NCBI RefSeq assembly: GCF_001499655.1
Contig: NZ_LN879502.1
Coordinates: 2,604,001-2,668,000 of the forward strand
Source of the DNA: Candidatus Protochlamydia naegleriophila
GTDB lineage: Bacteria > Chlamydiota > Chlamydiia > Chlamydiales > Parachlamydiaceae
Direction: 5' to 3'
DNA length: 64,000 nt
Shown here: positions 35,101 to 43,922 of the stretch, in pieces
Layout of the letters: each line of letters begins with the position of its first letter
Position numbering within the stretch: the stretch's first letter is position 1
Position numbers and translations under genes: made by a program
Notes under the pieces: model-generated
Told to the model about the DNA's origin: nothing
The model's input: the letters and a program-made list of their open reading frames with translations, nothing else
Databases searched by the model: none

Positions 35101-35669
35101 CTTGGATAGTAGCGCTTCGGCAAGATACGGGTATGAATGCCCGGCCAGTCTTTCTCTAGCATCTTGAGGCGATAAAATTCAGCCTCGGTAATTTCATCCT
35201 TGATGACAAAAGGGACCTGCGCATAGTAGGAGGCCTTGGCATAAATGAGGTCTTCTATGCGCTCGGCATCTAAATTCAATTCTTTTGCTAATAGCTGCGA
35301 TAGATCATGAATATAGGTCTTGCGCTTAAAAATTTTAACGCGCTGCCCGTCGGCATTCTTTTTCCATTCAATCGAGGGGATATCTTTCAACTGGGAATAA
35401 AGAATCGTAGCCTGATAATGCATGCGATTAATCGCAAGAGGCAGGTTAAAACGATCACGAATGGTTGCACGGGTCGCTGGTTCAATGACAGCTTTGCGCT
35501 GCGGGCGGCGAGATTCTTCAACCTTTTGATCATACTGAATGACAGCCAGATTCCACACCCGAATGATGATGAGAATCATAGCAACAAGAATGCAATGAAG
35601 AATGCGATTCGCCTTTGTCGGGATGTCGTGGTGTTGAAAGTCGATCCGTTTACGGCGCGAACGTGACAT
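32193..35669 (-). CDS. pbp2: Penicillin-binding protein 2, chlamydial large form
   Basis: This class B transpeptidase cross-links peptidoglycan in the periplasm; chlamydiae need PBP2 for division. The 1158-residue protein has a basic N-terminus, one membrane helix (about 22-45), a pedestal domain and a transpeptidase domain. Active-site motifs are S778-L-F-K781, S863-S-N865 and K1067-T-S1069, where KTS replaces the usual KTG. About 390 residues (380-770), charged and helical, sit between the domain start (YPRFDPNDF) and the SxxK serine, much longer than in E. coli PBP2. Gene position matches C. trachomatis CT_682 next to ompA. Confidence 0.9.
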   Translation of the reverse strand: MSRSRRKRIDFQHHDIPTKANRILHCILVAMILIIIRVWNLAVIQYDQKVEESRRPQRKAVIEPATRATIRDRFNLPLAINRMHYQATILYSQLKDIPSIEWKKNADGQRVKIFKRKTYIHDLSQLLAKELNLDAERIEDLIYAKASYYAQVPFVIKDEITEAEFYRLKMLEKDWPGIHTRILPKRYYPRGRTAADIIGYMGAINRQEYEKILHEIKALEVFIREREEGIDSEFPPGMQSTAQARKRLKDLEEKAYTIHDYIGKTGVEGVYEEQLRGFYGKKNFYSDSRGNFLWELPGSRAPLSGHRILLTISAELQEYAEQLLAQNEDLRVVRKSGLGAVKKTILAQKQPWIKGGSIIAMNPYSGDILALASYPRFDPNDFISSGQPEEQKQKKGRINRWFENEVYLADVWNQQQPLERERYDHLTQSFYDEKRPLTWQAYLDFILPKESALRITMGRINTLGRMVALQRSVEALRLLYPDWNLYHLFNFIYAGEEHEPFKPITKAAERQKMLAAFLVHQDEVEAIKEEMDPYFETLPHNYDKVLLVDLCRVAVDGERFNDELLQEVASYQIDDYRDLTGGIVKLTATVKEMTKELFHDIDFKRWRQEEEKAFLKQKRLEEKAAKTYPKPYLDYFDQHESKLFQAFWERHRWDFLEAFLTGKAENLNKEDERLVPYFEYFSRWHEELKEGAHQALDWRANFDAFQKTIERLPSHLLVDYLKTLRPYQELNRPLFGHYRYLRNHQKALEKDLAVAFYPAYGFGYARSHGYRQATIQGSLFKLVTAYAAMIQRLQKLDRKVATFSDLNPLTIVDEIFHIGNTRYVGYTEDGKPIPQLYKGGRLPRSLAHRNSGKVDLIRALEVSSNPYFSLLAGEHLGHPDDLADAARMFSFGNRTGIDLPAEIAGKVPSDLETNRTGLYAMAIGQHTLIVTPLQTAVMLSAIANGGKILKPKIVNLTAGRQPLRGDDQIPCPPIFAYQNSLSLVGLDFPIFTAISSQSQESLVKTMPTETRKEIYMPEMVRQMLLKGLRASAHKTYQENLSSLTRLYKQHPEAIRQFTEMKDQLLGKTSTSESVENIDLDLDEGTNIYTHVWFGSIACNQGKDDKNKNVFIFKDEFGQPELVIVVYLRYGGYGKEAAPLAAQMIKKWRELKQKYQKSS

Positions 35670-35697
35670 CTCCTCTTAAATCCTCAAACAAGTTGGG

Positions 35698-36393
35698 TTA
35701 AATCAATTGCCACTGTTCAAGCAATTGGTTTGCACGCACTAAATCTTCTGGAAAATCAATCTCTGCGCATTCTTTTGCATCGATCAGAGAAGTCCAGACG
35801 ATCTGGCCTTGTTGAATGCCTTGCTCGATTCCTTTTTCAAAGTAATCTTTGGGCTGGCATCGCTCAAGGTTTTCTTTCAACAAAGACAAATCTTCTTTTT
35901 TGAAAAAATTAATTCCCAAAGCTTCGCCTTCTCCCAGCTTAACTTGCTTAGAAACTTCTAAGATCCTTTCTTTACCATCTGTTCGGTACTTTACCTCTTC
36001 TTCGCCAACACCCGTGCGATTGACAATCATAGCCGTTCGATCAGCATCTAGCAATGGCTTTAAAATCGAGGGGTGAAAAACAACATCGCCATTAAGCCAT
36101 AAAACATCTTCTTCAATTTTTTTAAACGCTCTCAAAAGACTTTTAGCCGTATTTTCCTGTGCATAGAGGGGATTGAATACATACATGAGATCGGGAAAGG
36201 CCGCCATGATCTGTTCTTTGTGATAGCCAACGACCACGATGACCTGATTTAATGAAAGATGGCAGGCTAAGGCATCGAGTTGATACTGCAAAATGGACTT
36301 ATGATTGGCCAAGCGTGTCAAAGCTTTTGGAATATGATCATGAGAGCCGTCAAGACGGCTTCCAATACCCGCAGCTAAAATGACGACCTTCAT
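35698..36393 (-). CDS. Sugar-phosphate nucleotidyltransferase family protein
   Basis: The 231-residue protein has an NTP-transferase fold. The nucleotide-binding motif VVILAAGIGSRL opens the protein, followed by PKALTRLAN and the metal-binding LWLNGDVVF (about 95-103). Length and motifs resemble phosphocholine cytidylyltransferase or MurNAc-1-P-uridylyltransferase-like enzymes; the exact sugar or alcohol phosphate cannot be told. The start at 36393 has GGGGAAG upstream and an ATGA overlap with the previous stop. It lies 28 bases upstream of PBP2, suggesting an envelope role. Confidence 0.8.
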   Translation of the reverse strand: MKVVILAAGIGSRLDGSHDHIPKALTRLANHKSILQYQLDALACHLSLNQVIVVVGYHKEQIMAAFPDLMYVFNPLYAQENTAKSLLRAFKKIEEDVLWLNGDVVFHPSILKPLLDADRTAMIVNRTGVGEEEVKYRTDGKERILEVSKQVKLGEGEALGINFFKKEDLSLLKENLERCQPKDYFEKGIEQGIQQGQIVWTSLIDAKECAEIDFPEDLVRANQLLEQWQLI

Positions 36394-38069
36394 AAAGACT
36401 TCCCCACGGTAGGAGATTCTAGACTTAACCATTCCTGTCCCTTTCGAACAATGGGAAGGACAAGCTTTGAAGGATATCTCTCTCCCATATAGATGGTATT
36501 TTTAGCCACCTTAAACTTGCCTGAAAGGCCGCCTTTTAAGCCTACATTCATATTTTTTTCGTAGCGCGGATAATTCGAACTGCTGACTGAAACGCGAATA
36601 GAATGCCCCTTAGCAAATACAATGCTCGTTGACCACAAATTGATATCCACTTCAATGGGCTCATTGGGCTGAAATTCTGCCTGTGCGTCGCTTTGATAGC
36701 ACATCACTCCCAAGCGATAGCCGCCCTCAGAAATGAGGATGCTGCGCCCATCAGGATAGACATCGCACAAACGGACTACAATATCCGAATCTTTTTGGTC
36801 TGAAGCAAAAAATAGCTTAGCAGACAAATGCCCCGTTACTTCGATATCTTCTTGCAAAGGATCTGTTGTGAAAACAAGGATATCCTCCCCTTTTTCAATG
36901 CTCTGCTGATCCATCGGACCCGATCCTAAAAAGAGATTGCGGCCACCCATCGTTGTAATGGGCGTACGCGGATCATAATGATAGGATAAAAGTCCCGTAA
37001 AAGGAACTTTTGATTGCAAACTTTTATGCGGCGTCAAATAAAATGGAGTCGAAACAGAAGGTACAGGCCAAACATCAGCAGTGCGCCACACATTACCACT
37101 AGAGGAAGAACCATCAAAAGGTCCCATAACGTAATAAAGAACGGCAGGAAGCTGCTCAGCTCCATTGCCTTCTCCTTTTAAGAAATAGTCGAACCAACGC
37201 TTTGGTGAAATGTCGATAGGAGGATTCTCGCCAGCCACAGGCATTTCAAAGTCGCCAAATTGTTTAGAAACCGGCCAAAAGTGAGTCCAAGGACCAACTA
37301 CCAGTTTTTGACGTCCTCTAGCCCCTTCACCCCCCTCTTCTTGCCGCGCCATGAAAGCATCTAAAGTTCCCTGCAAAAATGTGTCATACCAGCCCCCAAC
37401 GTGCATAGCAGGAACAGCCACGCGGTCGGCCACTTCCAAAGAATTGAGTTGCTTCCAAAAATCATTGTAAAAAGGGCGCTGACATACATAATTGAGCACT
37501 CCCGTATCGCGGGCATAATAACCAAGCCAGCTTTCAGCTTGATGCTTTAATAAGACTCCACCTGGGAAAATGCCATGATGATAAAGGCTGCCCGCCGCCA
37601 CAATGATGTATTGGCAAACTAAATGAGGAGGACGGGAAGGCGCCATCAATAATTGAGTAATGCCTAAGGCTGAAGAGCCCCACGTCCCAATCTTGCCATT
37701 CGTATAAGGACTGCTTGCAAGCCACTCGACCGTATCATAACCGTCCTGCAATTTCCCCCAGCCATCACTCAAAAAGGGAAACGTTTTCCCTTCCGGGTCC
37801 AATACATTGCGCGCATCCTGAACGGCAACGACATACCCCTCTTTGGCCATCTCAGCAAAAGTCTTCCATGCCGCATCGCGACCGGCAGGGCTGCGCAGCA
37901 GGATGCATGGCAAACCACGCGATTCAGGAGTTGGTAAATACAGGTCGGTCGGAAGGACAACCCCATCGCGCATGGGAACCATGACGGTTAGATCTGGTTT
38001 CAACTCATCGGCCAACAAAGCTTGGAAGATGAGTAAGAAAAAACAGGTATAAAAGCGAATCTTATTCAT
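36390..38069 (-). CDS. Exported CocE/NonD-type alpha/beta hydrolase
   Basis: The 559-residue protein begins with a signal peptide (RFYTCFFLLIFQALLA). The X-Pro dipeptidyl-peptidase S15-like hydrolase domain follows. VMVPMRDGVVLPTDLYLP lies at about 29-46, a nucleophile elbow TWGSSALG near 129-136, and HVGGWYDTFLQGTLDAF near 223-239. The C-terminal beta-sandwich (about 320-540) is typical of CocE. It should hydrolyse an ester or acyl-peptide in the periplasm or outside. The substrate is unknown. It overlaps the nucleotidyltransferase by four bases (ATGA), indicating one operon. Confidence 0.85.
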   Translation of the reverse strand: MNKIRFYTCFFLLIFQALLADELKPDLTVMVPMRDGVVLPTDLYLPTPESRGLPCILLRSPAGRDAAWKTFAEMAKEGYVVAVQDARNVLDPEGKTFPFLSDGWGKLQDGYDTVEWLASSPYTNGKIGTWGSSALGITQLLMAPSRPPHLVCQYIIVAAGSLYHHGIFPGGVLLKHQAESWLGYYARDTGVLNYVCQRPFYNDFWKQLNSLEVADRVAVPAMHVGGWYDTFLQGTLDAFMARQEEGGEGARGRQKLVVGPWTHFWPVSKQFGDFEMPVAGENPPIDISPKRWFDYFLKGEGNGAEQLPAVLYYVMGPFDGSSSSGNVWRTADVWPVPSVSTPFYLTPHKSLQSKVPFTGLLSYHYDPRTPITTMGGRNLFLGSGPMDQQSIEKGEDILVFTTDPLQEDIEVTGHLSAKLFFASDQKDSDIVVRLCDVYPDGRSILISEGGYRLGVMCYQSDAQAEFQPNEPIEVDINLWSTSIVFAKGHSIRVSVSSSNYPRYEKNMNVGLKGGLSGKFKVAKNTIYMGERYPSKLVLPIVRKGQEWLSLESPTVGKSL

Positions 38070-38162
38070 GTAACTTAAGGGTAGATTTCTTTCATTTACA
38101 CAAAAACCACAGGCCTAGTCAACAAGAAAGGATTCATCCAAAAAGAATTTGGGATTTCTTGC

Positions 38163-38191
38163 AAAAAAACTAACATCCATCTAAAGATGGA
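38163..38191 (-). terminator. Terminator after rpsT
   Basis: On the minus strand TCCATC and GATGGA form a 6-bp stem with a TTTA loop, followed after seven bases by a run of seven T (A-run 38163-38169). A longer-range pair, AAAACCACAG (38103-38112) with CTGTGGTTTT (38207-38216), brackets it. Confidence 0.65.
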
Positions 38192-38229
38192 GGATAGTCA
38201 CTTGGTCTGTGGTTTTATACTAGCTAATA

Positions 38230-38520
38230 CTAAGCTTTGGCAACAGAGCGTGCAACTAAACGAGACTTTGTACGGCTCACTTTATTCAATTTGAAAATGC
38301 CTTTCTTCGCGCACTTATCTAAAATGCTGTACACTTCGTTTAATTTTGCATCAGATGCCGCTGCATCACCTTTACCTAAAGATTCCTCGAACGCACGAAC
38401 GGCTGTTCTAACTTTAGACTTGTAGATTTTATTGTTGAGGCGTCTTTTTTTGTTTTGGAGATCGCGCTTTAGAGCTGTTGGACGCTTCACTTTTTTCTTA
38501 GGAGCTTCTTGTTTTGCCAT
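38230..38520 (-). CDS. rpsT: 30S ribosomal protein S20
   Basis: S20 is a basic, helical 30S protein that binds 16S rRNA early in assembly. From the ATG at 38520 (preceded by AGAGGA) the product is 96 residues, a normal length, with the Lys/Arg-rich segment LKRDLQNKKRRLNNKIYKSK and the central ILDKCAKKGIFKLNKVSRTK. The frame extends 31 codons upstream, but that part lies in the leader and is not S20-like. A promoter is visible about 140 bases upstream. Confidence 0.94.
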   Translation of the reverse strand: MAKQEAPKKKVKRPTALKRDLQNKKRRLNNKIYKSKVRTAVRAFEESLGKGDAAASDAKLNEVYSILDKCAKKGIFKLNKVSRTKSRLVARSVAKA

Positions 38521-38660
38521 TTTTCCTCTAAGGGGTTTAAAATAAACTTTGTCGGTAAATAAAGAAAAATCATCACAGAACGCATTTACCGTGCTAGTCG
38601 TCCGCGCGAACAAGCGTTTGGTATGATCATCCTACCTTACCTTTTCATAAGGAGGACCCA

Positions 38661-38689
38661 ATTATAGGGAATGGAGCTTAATTCGTCAA
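38661..38689 (-). promoter_or_regulatory. Strong housekeeping promoter of rpsT
   Basis: On the minus strand TTGACG (38684-38689) and TATAAT (38661-38666) are separated by 17 bases. It implies an rpsT leader of about 130 bases, long enough for structure-based autoregulation. Confidence 0.75.
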
Positions 38690-38784
38690 AGATTACTTGC
38701 ATATAAATTGTCTTGGAAAAAACTTTCATTAATAGCAAGATAATTGTCAAAACATATAAACGGACATTTAAACCTAAAGATTTT

Positions 38785-39630
38785 ATGAAATATATTACTC
38801 CAGCCCCTCTTCCTCTTTTAGAAGCCTTAGCTCAACTATCCCCCCAAAGCTCAAAAAACACTTTGCGTTCTTGGATTAAGGAAGGCCGTGTTTCGATCGA
38901 GGGTGTCTTAGTTAAAAATGCCAACGTTCAACTGTTAGAAGGGCAGGAAGTGAGCGTCGCCCAAAGAAAAAAAATTGTCGGAAACGGTATCGAAATTTTA
39001 TACGAAGATTCTGATCTCGTTTTAATCAACAAGCCTTCCGGCCTCCTTAGTGTTTCTACGGCCTTTGAAAAAGGAGAAACGGCTCATGCCCTCTTGAAGG
39101 CGCATTATCGTCCCCGCAAAGTCTTTGTCGTTCATCGTCTCGATCAAGATACATCTGGCGTCATGGTTTTTGCTTTTAACCAAAAAACCCATGAAGGATT
39201 GAAAGAGTTATTTGAAGCTCACGATATTAAACGTTCCTATACGGCGCTTGTCGAAGGGCAAATGCTGTCGCCTGCCGGCACCTGGCAAAGCCATCTCTAT
39301 GAAGACAGCCAGTATTTTGTTCACGAAACGCAAGATGAAACCTTTGGCCGCCTCGCAATCACCCATTACCGCACTCTGCAAACTCTTAAGCGCTATTCAT
39401 TATTAGAACTGACATTGGAAACGGGGCGCAAAAATCAAATCCGCGTTCATTGCCAAACGGCTGGCCATCCAGTTGTTGGGGATAAAAAATATGGAGCGCA
39501 CGCCAATCCATTAAAAAGACTGTGCCTCCACGCCCATCTTCTCTCTTTCAAACACCCCATTAGCAGAAAAGAAATCAGGGTTGAATCACCGGTCCCAGAA
39601 GAATTTTACCGCCTCGTCCCCAAATCTTGA
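38785..39630 (+). CDS. RluA-family pseudouridine synthase
   Basis: RluA-type enzymes isomerise uridines in rRNA or tRNA. The 281-residue protein has an S4-like RNA-binding domain (about 25-75: NTLRSWIKEGRVSIEG) and the catalytic domain with VVHRLDQDTSGVMVFA (about 117-132), where the Asp of HRLD is the nucleophile. Later, ETGRKNQIRVHCQTAGHPVVGD is diagnostic. The ATG at 38785 is preferred; an upstream TTG at 38713 would add 24 atypical residues. The target uridine is not identifiable. Confidence 0.92.
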   Translation: MKYITPAPLPLLEALAQLSPQSSKNTLRSWIKEGRVSIEGVLVKNANVQLLEGQEVSVAQRKKIVGNGIEILYEDSDLVLINKPSGLLSVSTAFEKGETAHALLKAHYRPRKVFVVHRLDQDTSGVMVFAFNQKTHEGLKELFEAHDIKRSYTALVEGQMLSPAGTWQSHLYEDSQYFVHETQDETFGRLAITHYRTLQTLKRYSLLELTLETGRKNQIRVHCQTAGHPVVGDKKYGAHANPLKRLCLHAHLLSFKHPISRKEIRVESPVPEEFYRLVPKS

Positions 39631-39712
39631 ATCAACCCTTTTAATTCAGCTTCATGCCAAATTCTGCCTTTAAGCGGCAGTTATTTGGCCTGCAAGCCAA
39701 AAACGCTACGAG

Positions 39713-40171
39713 ATGAGTATGCTTATTTTACACCGAAATCCGCTCTGGATGTTTTTTCTCGGCTTAGTTACTCTCTGCGCCTTAGCCTATACGGGCTATG
39801 CATTTTTTCAACTCTACAGTTACCAAAGACTCAGCCACACCGCTGTACCGCAAAAGATCGATTGGTCGGTTTTAGCCATGGATGAAGACCACTTTATCCC
39901 TCAAGCCCATTATCAATTCACCTTTCAAGGCAAAGCCTTTAACGGGCATACTCTTTTAAAAGAGCACTATCTCAATGCCTGGGCTGCTCGCGAAGCCATT
40001 GACCGATTGCAGAGCAAGCCCCTTCTTGTTTGGTTTAATTCGAATTCACCAGCAATGTCGACAATAGAGAAAAACTTTCCTCTCAAAATATGCCTTTACA
40101 CCGCCCTTTTATGGGGATTGCTCCTCTATTTAGCCTGGTTAAACCAGCAAGTCATGCACTATAAAAATTAA
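39713..40171 (+). CDS. Small membrane protein, DUF3592-like
   Basis: The 152-residue protein has an N-terminal membrane helix (about 11-34), an extracytoplasmic beta-rich stretch with QAHYQFTFQGKAFNGH and LLVWFNSNSP, and a C-terminal helix (about 122-144). This helix-beta-helix layout matches DUF3592 proteins, whose function is unknown. It lies 70 bases before the aldose-epimerase-like gene in the same direction. Confidence 0.6.
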   Translation: MSMLILHRNPLWMFFLGLVTLCALAYTGYAFFQLYSYQRLSHTAVPQKIDWSVLAMDEDHFIPQAHYQFTFQGKAFNGHTLLKEHYLNAWAAREAIDRLQSKPLLVWFNSNSPAMSTIEKNFPLKICLYTALLWGLLLYLAWLNQQVMHYKN

Positions 40172-40240
40172 ATTTTTCTTTGTAAAAAAGAATCATTTTA
40201 TTCATGTTGGATCTGCAAAGCTCAATCAACAAGAGATGGC

Positions 40241-41122
40241 ATGAAGACAATCGTATTAGAAAATCAAACGACTGAAGGCGAAACTCTGCAGGCAACCTTT
40301 GCTCCAGAAAAGGGGCTCAATCTGATCAGCTTTAAAAAAGGTTCCACAGAAGTCATTGAACAGTCGACTTGGAATCTTTTTGACGAGCGTTATGCGGGCC
40401 TTGGAGCATTAATCGGACCCCATTTCCATCGACGGCGTCAAGAAAGCATTCCAAAAATCCAAGACGAAGCCCTTTTCCCTCACATTGCAAGAGTCAGATC
40501 TAAAGGAGTTCAAGATCCTTTTTCTCACGGCATTGCACGTTACGCCCCTTGGAAAGTTGAGGCAACTCCAACATCGCTAAAAGGGGTGCTCACTGGCAAA
40601 GACACCTGGAATGATCTCCCTTTATCTACCTTAGAAGGGCAAAATTTCAAAATGGAATTCAAAGCCGATTTACAGCCATCCGGCCTGTTGCTCAATCTCT
40701 CCATCGTCAGCGATACTGATTCCTTAGTCGGCATTCATTACTATTACGCCCTGCCGGGAAGTCGCGGCCGTCTGATTACATACGTGCAGAATCAAGTCCG
40801 CATTCAGGGCCAGCTGCAGCCGGTTCCCCCTGAGTGGTCCTTAGATAGCCAACACAAGTTAATTTTCGACTTAAGCCAAGAAGCAGATTTTACCTTCAGA
40901 CCATACCCAAACCCTCTCCAAGGCGATATTTTACTAGAGACGGATAGCTATGCTCTACGTACTCGCTATGCCTGCGTATGCGAAGAGAACTGCTGGCAGC
41001 TTTATCATCCAGCAGATGCATCTTTTGTTTGCATCGAGCCCATCAGCTCGCAAGATCCCCGCCACCCAAACTTATCCATTAGCGAACTTCAAATTCATTT
41101 GGAAATTTTAAACCCGCCCTAA
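40241..41122 (+). CDS. Aldose 1-epimerase/galactose-mutarotase-like protein
   Basis: The 293-residue protein has the all-beta mutarotase-like fold pattern. GLNLISFKKGSTEVIEQ sits near 25-41, GPHFHRRRQ near 64-72, a HGIARYAPWKVE segment near 100-111 and late IHYYYALPGSRG near 169-180. These match the arrangement of aldose epimerases. Mutarotation of a host-derived sugar such as glucose-6-phosphate is the likely role, but the acid/base pair could not be fixed with certainty. Confidence 0.7.
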   Translation: MKTIVLENQTTEGETLQATFAPEKGLNLISFKKGSTEVIEQSTWNLFDERYAGLGALIGPHFHRRRQESIPKIQDEALFPHIARVRSKGVQDPFSHGIARYAPWKVEATPTSLKGVLTGKDTWNDLPLSTLEGQNFKMEFKADLQPSGLLLNLSIVSDTDSLVGIHYYYALPGSRGRLITYVQNQVRIQGQLQPVPPEWSLDSQHKLIFDLSQEADFTFRPYPNPLQGDILLETDSYALRTRYACVCEENCWQLYHPADASFVCIEPISSQDPRHPNLSISELQIHLEILNPP

Positions 41123-41181
41123 GGAATTTCTAAATGAGCAGGCAAAGAGTACATTCCACATCATGAGACTTCCAGGTAAAC

Positions 41182-42378
41182 ATGAGCGACACTGATCAAA
41201 AGCCAAGCCCTTCCTCATCCCACTCTTCTCTCGATCTATCGCGCAAGAAGAAGCGCAACCGAATTCTCCTGAAAATTATTTTAATAATCCTTCTGGCTTC
41301 TCTTACAGCCACAATCTATTGGTACCTTTTTATCCGCCTGCATGAATCTACAGACGATGCCTACATCGCTGGTAATACTGTCAATCTCATGTCTCCACAA
41401 AATGGCACAGTCACTGGCATCTATGTCGACAATACCGACTTTGTCAAACAAGGGCAGCTTCTATTGGAACTTGACCCAACACTTTATCAACTCATCTTTG
41501 ATAAAGCGCAAGTGGAACTAGCCTTAGCCACGAGGCAAGTCAAGCAGCTCTTTGAGGCAGTCAAACAAAGAACAGCCGACGTAACCTTAAAAGAAGCCGA
41601 CTTAAAGCGGGCTCAGCAAGATTTTGATAGTCGCAATGCACTTCGCAATACTCAAGCCATTTCAACCGAAGACCTTAATCACGCCCAAGCCAATTTAAAC
41701 GTTGCTCAAGCATCGCTCAATCTAACGAAGCATGAATTAAATTCAGCCATCGCTGCGCTTGGCGTCATGCCGATAGAGGAACACCCACGCATCGAAAATG
41801 CCAAAATAGCGCTTAAAGAAGCCTATGTGAACTTAAAAAGATGTAAAATTCTAGCCCCAGTCAGTGGCTATATTGCTCAAAGGCGCATTCAAGTCGGTGA
41901 ATGGATTACCCCTACGAGAGCCCTTCTGAGCGTCATTCCATTGGAACAAATCTGGGTCGATGCCAACTTTAAAGAAACCGAATTGAGTGATATTCGCATT
42001 GGACAGCCCGCCACCATTGAAAGCGACATGTATGGCTCTTCACTACTATTTCACGGAAAAGTGCTGGGCATTACAGCTGGGACTGGGAGCGTATTCTCTC
42101 TTATCCCTCCACAGAATGCGACGGGAAATTGGATCAAAATTGTGCAACGCGTGCCTGTCAGAATCGCGCTCGATCTCGATGAAGTGAAAAAAAATCCCCT
42201 CGTATTAGGCCTTTCTGCTTACGTCGTCGTCGACACTTCCAACCAGACTGGAAAGCGTTTAGCCACTCGCCCCTTTCCAGAACAGAAATTTACAACGCCT
42301 GTTTATCAAGTTCCCATGGAACCGGTAGAAGAGTTAATCCAAACTATTATCCGTTCTAATTTATCTGCGAATGAGTGA
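41182..42378 (+). CDS. emrA: EmrA/HlyD-type membrane fusion protein
   Basis: The 398-residue periplasmic adaptor has a single N-terminal membrane helix (about 30-53), the lipoyl-like half DDAYIAGNTVNLMSPQNGTV (about 60-79), a long coiled coil (about 100-200) and the second lipoyl half with APVSGYIAQRRIQVGEW. It should link an inner-membrane MFS pump to an outer-membrane channel for drug or lipid efflux. Its stop overlaps the region of the emrB start, so the two form an operon. Confidence 0.88.
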   Translation: MSDTDQKPSPSSSHSSLDLSRKKKRNRILLKIILIILLASLTATIYWYLFIRLHESTDDAYIAGNTVNLMSPQNGTVTGIYVDNTDFVKQGQLLLELDPTLYQLIFDKAQVELALATRQVKQLFEAVKQRTADVTLKEADLKRAQQDFDSRNALRNTQAISTEDLNHAQANLNVAQASLNLTKHELNSAIAALGVMPIEEHPRIENAKIALKEAYVNLKRCKILAPVSGYIAQRRIQVGEWITPTRALLSVIPLEQIWVDANFKETELSDIRIGQPATIESDMYGSSLLFHGKVLGITAGTGSVFSLIPPQNATGNWIKIVQRVPVRIALDLDEVKKNPLVLGLSAYVVVDTSNQTGKRLATRPFPEQKFTTPVYQVPMEPVEELIQTIIRSNLSANE

Positions 42379-42383
42379 TTTCC

Positions 42384-43922
42384 ATGCCAGTCAAGCCCAT
42401 GACTCCCATTTCCTTAATTTTCTTGACGATCGCATTGGGTTTGGGCACATTTATTCAAGTCTTGGACAGCTCGATTGCAAACGTTTCCATATCCCACATT
42501 GCAGGGGATTTGGCAGTCAGCCCCAATCAAGGCACCTGGGTCATTACCTCCTTTGCTATCAGTAATGGTATTGTTCTTGCTCTAACGGGTTGGTTGGCCG
42601 CACGGATTGGGCGAGTTCGATTATTTGTTTGGTCTACGATTCTTTTTTCCGTTACTTCATGGCTTTGCGGCTTAGCCTGGAACCTAAGCATCTTAGTCCT
42701 CTTCCGTACGTTGCAAGGAGCCTCGGCAGGCGCCCTCATTCCTTTATCGCAAGCTCTCTTGCTCACTAACTACCCTGAAGATAAAAAAGGGGTAGCACTT
42801 GGATTTTGGTCCATGATTGTCATTGTAGCTCCTATTCTGGGACCTATTGTAGGAGGATATATTACAGACAACTACGGATGGCCTTGGATTTTTTATATTA
42901 ACATCCCCATAGGTTTTCTATCTGCCTGGATGACGTGGTTATTGATTGAAGATCCCAAACATGAAGAGCTATCTAGACAACCCATCGACGTCATCGGTTT
43001 ACTCCTCTTGACAATCGGCATTAGCTCATTGCAAGTGTTTCTCGATAAAGGACAAGAACTGGACTGGTGGAATTCTCTGACCATTCGTACGCTTGCCATC
43101 ACCTCGGCGATTGCTTTTATGTTCTTTATTCCTTGGAACCTATATGCCAAGCATCCTGTCATGAATTTCTCCTACTTCAATCATCGCAATTTCACACTAG
43201 GGACTCTGTTGGGATCGATCGGTTTTCTCATGTTTTTTGGAAGCGCCGTGCTTTTGCCTCTATGGCTGGAAACGCAAATGAATTACACAGCTTTTTGGGC
43301 AGGGGTCGCAGTCATGCCAGTCGGCATCATTCCCTTATTTCTCTCCTCGTTTGTAGGCAAAAATGTGACTCGCATCGACCCAAGACTCATGACCACGTTT
43401 AGTTTTGCCTGCTTTGCCCTTACTTTTTTTTGGTTTAGCATGCTAACTCCCACTATCAGCCTCTATAAACTCATGCTTCCACGCTTTTTTCAGGGATTGG
43501 GGCTCAGCTTTTTTTTTATTCCGCTCGTCACGATCGCCCTCTCTCCCATTCCCAACCACGAATTAGCAGGCGCATCTGGTGTTTTCAACTTCATCCGCCT
43601 CGTCGCAGGGGGAGGTTTCGGGACAGCTTTATACGTTACCCTTTGGGACAGGCGCGAAATCTTTCATCATAGCCGTCTGACAGAATCTCCTACGCTTTAT
43701 AATCCTCTTACAACAGAATTTTACGACCATCTCAACCAGACTCTAGATCTAACCACAGCGCAGAGCACTTCAATTTTAGAAGATCTCCTCACTAGTCAAG
43801 CCTATTTACTAGCAGTCAATGATGTCTTTTGGCTCACAGGCTGGGTATTCCTCGTTTGCATTCCCCTCATTTGGTTTTGCAAAAAAGGTTCGACGCAAAA
43901 ACTTCAGGTTGCCATCGATTAG
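42384..43922 (+). CDS. emrB: EmrB/QacA-type MFS drug exporter (DHA2)
   Basis: The 512-residue inner-membrane protein shows about fourteen helices, the DHA2 layout. Motifs include FIQVLDSSIANVSISHIAGDL (helix 1), GWLAARIGRVRLF (helix 2-3 loop) and LGPIVGGYITDNYGWPWIFY (helix 5, antiporter motif C region). It works by proton antiport with the EmrA-type adaptor directly upstream. The ATG at 42384 is preferred over a GTG at 42375 that overlaps the emrA stop. The substrate is unknown. Confidence 0.9.
   Translation: MPVKPMTPISLIFLTIALGLGTFIQVLDSSIANVSISHIAGDLAVSPNQGTWVITSFAISNGIVLALTGWLAARIGRVRLFVWSTILFSVTSWLCGLAWNLSILVLFRTLQGASAGALIPLSQALLLTNYPEDKKGVALGFWSMIVIVAPILGPIVGGYITDNYGWPWIFYINIPIGFLSAWMTWLLIEDPKHEELSRQPIDVIGLLLLTIGISSLQVFLDKGQELDWWNSLTIRTLAITSAIAFMFFIPWNLYAKHPVMNFSYFNHRNFTLGTLLGSIGFLMFFGSAVLLPLWLETQMNYTAFWAGVAVMPVGIIPLFLSSFVGKNVTRIDPRLMTTFSFACFALTFFWFSMLTPTISLYKLMLPRFFQGLGLSFFFIPLVTIALSPIPNHELAGASGVFNFIRLVAGGGFGTALYVTLWDRREIFHHSRLTESPTLYNPLTTEFYDHLNQTLDLTTAQSTSILEDLLTSQAYLLAVNDVFWLTGWVFLVCIPLIWFCKKGSTQKLQVAID

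Noticed and set aside
40540-40734. Minus-strand 64-codon frame in the aldose-epimerase-like gene
   Set aside because: Antisense shadow of a well-supported gene.
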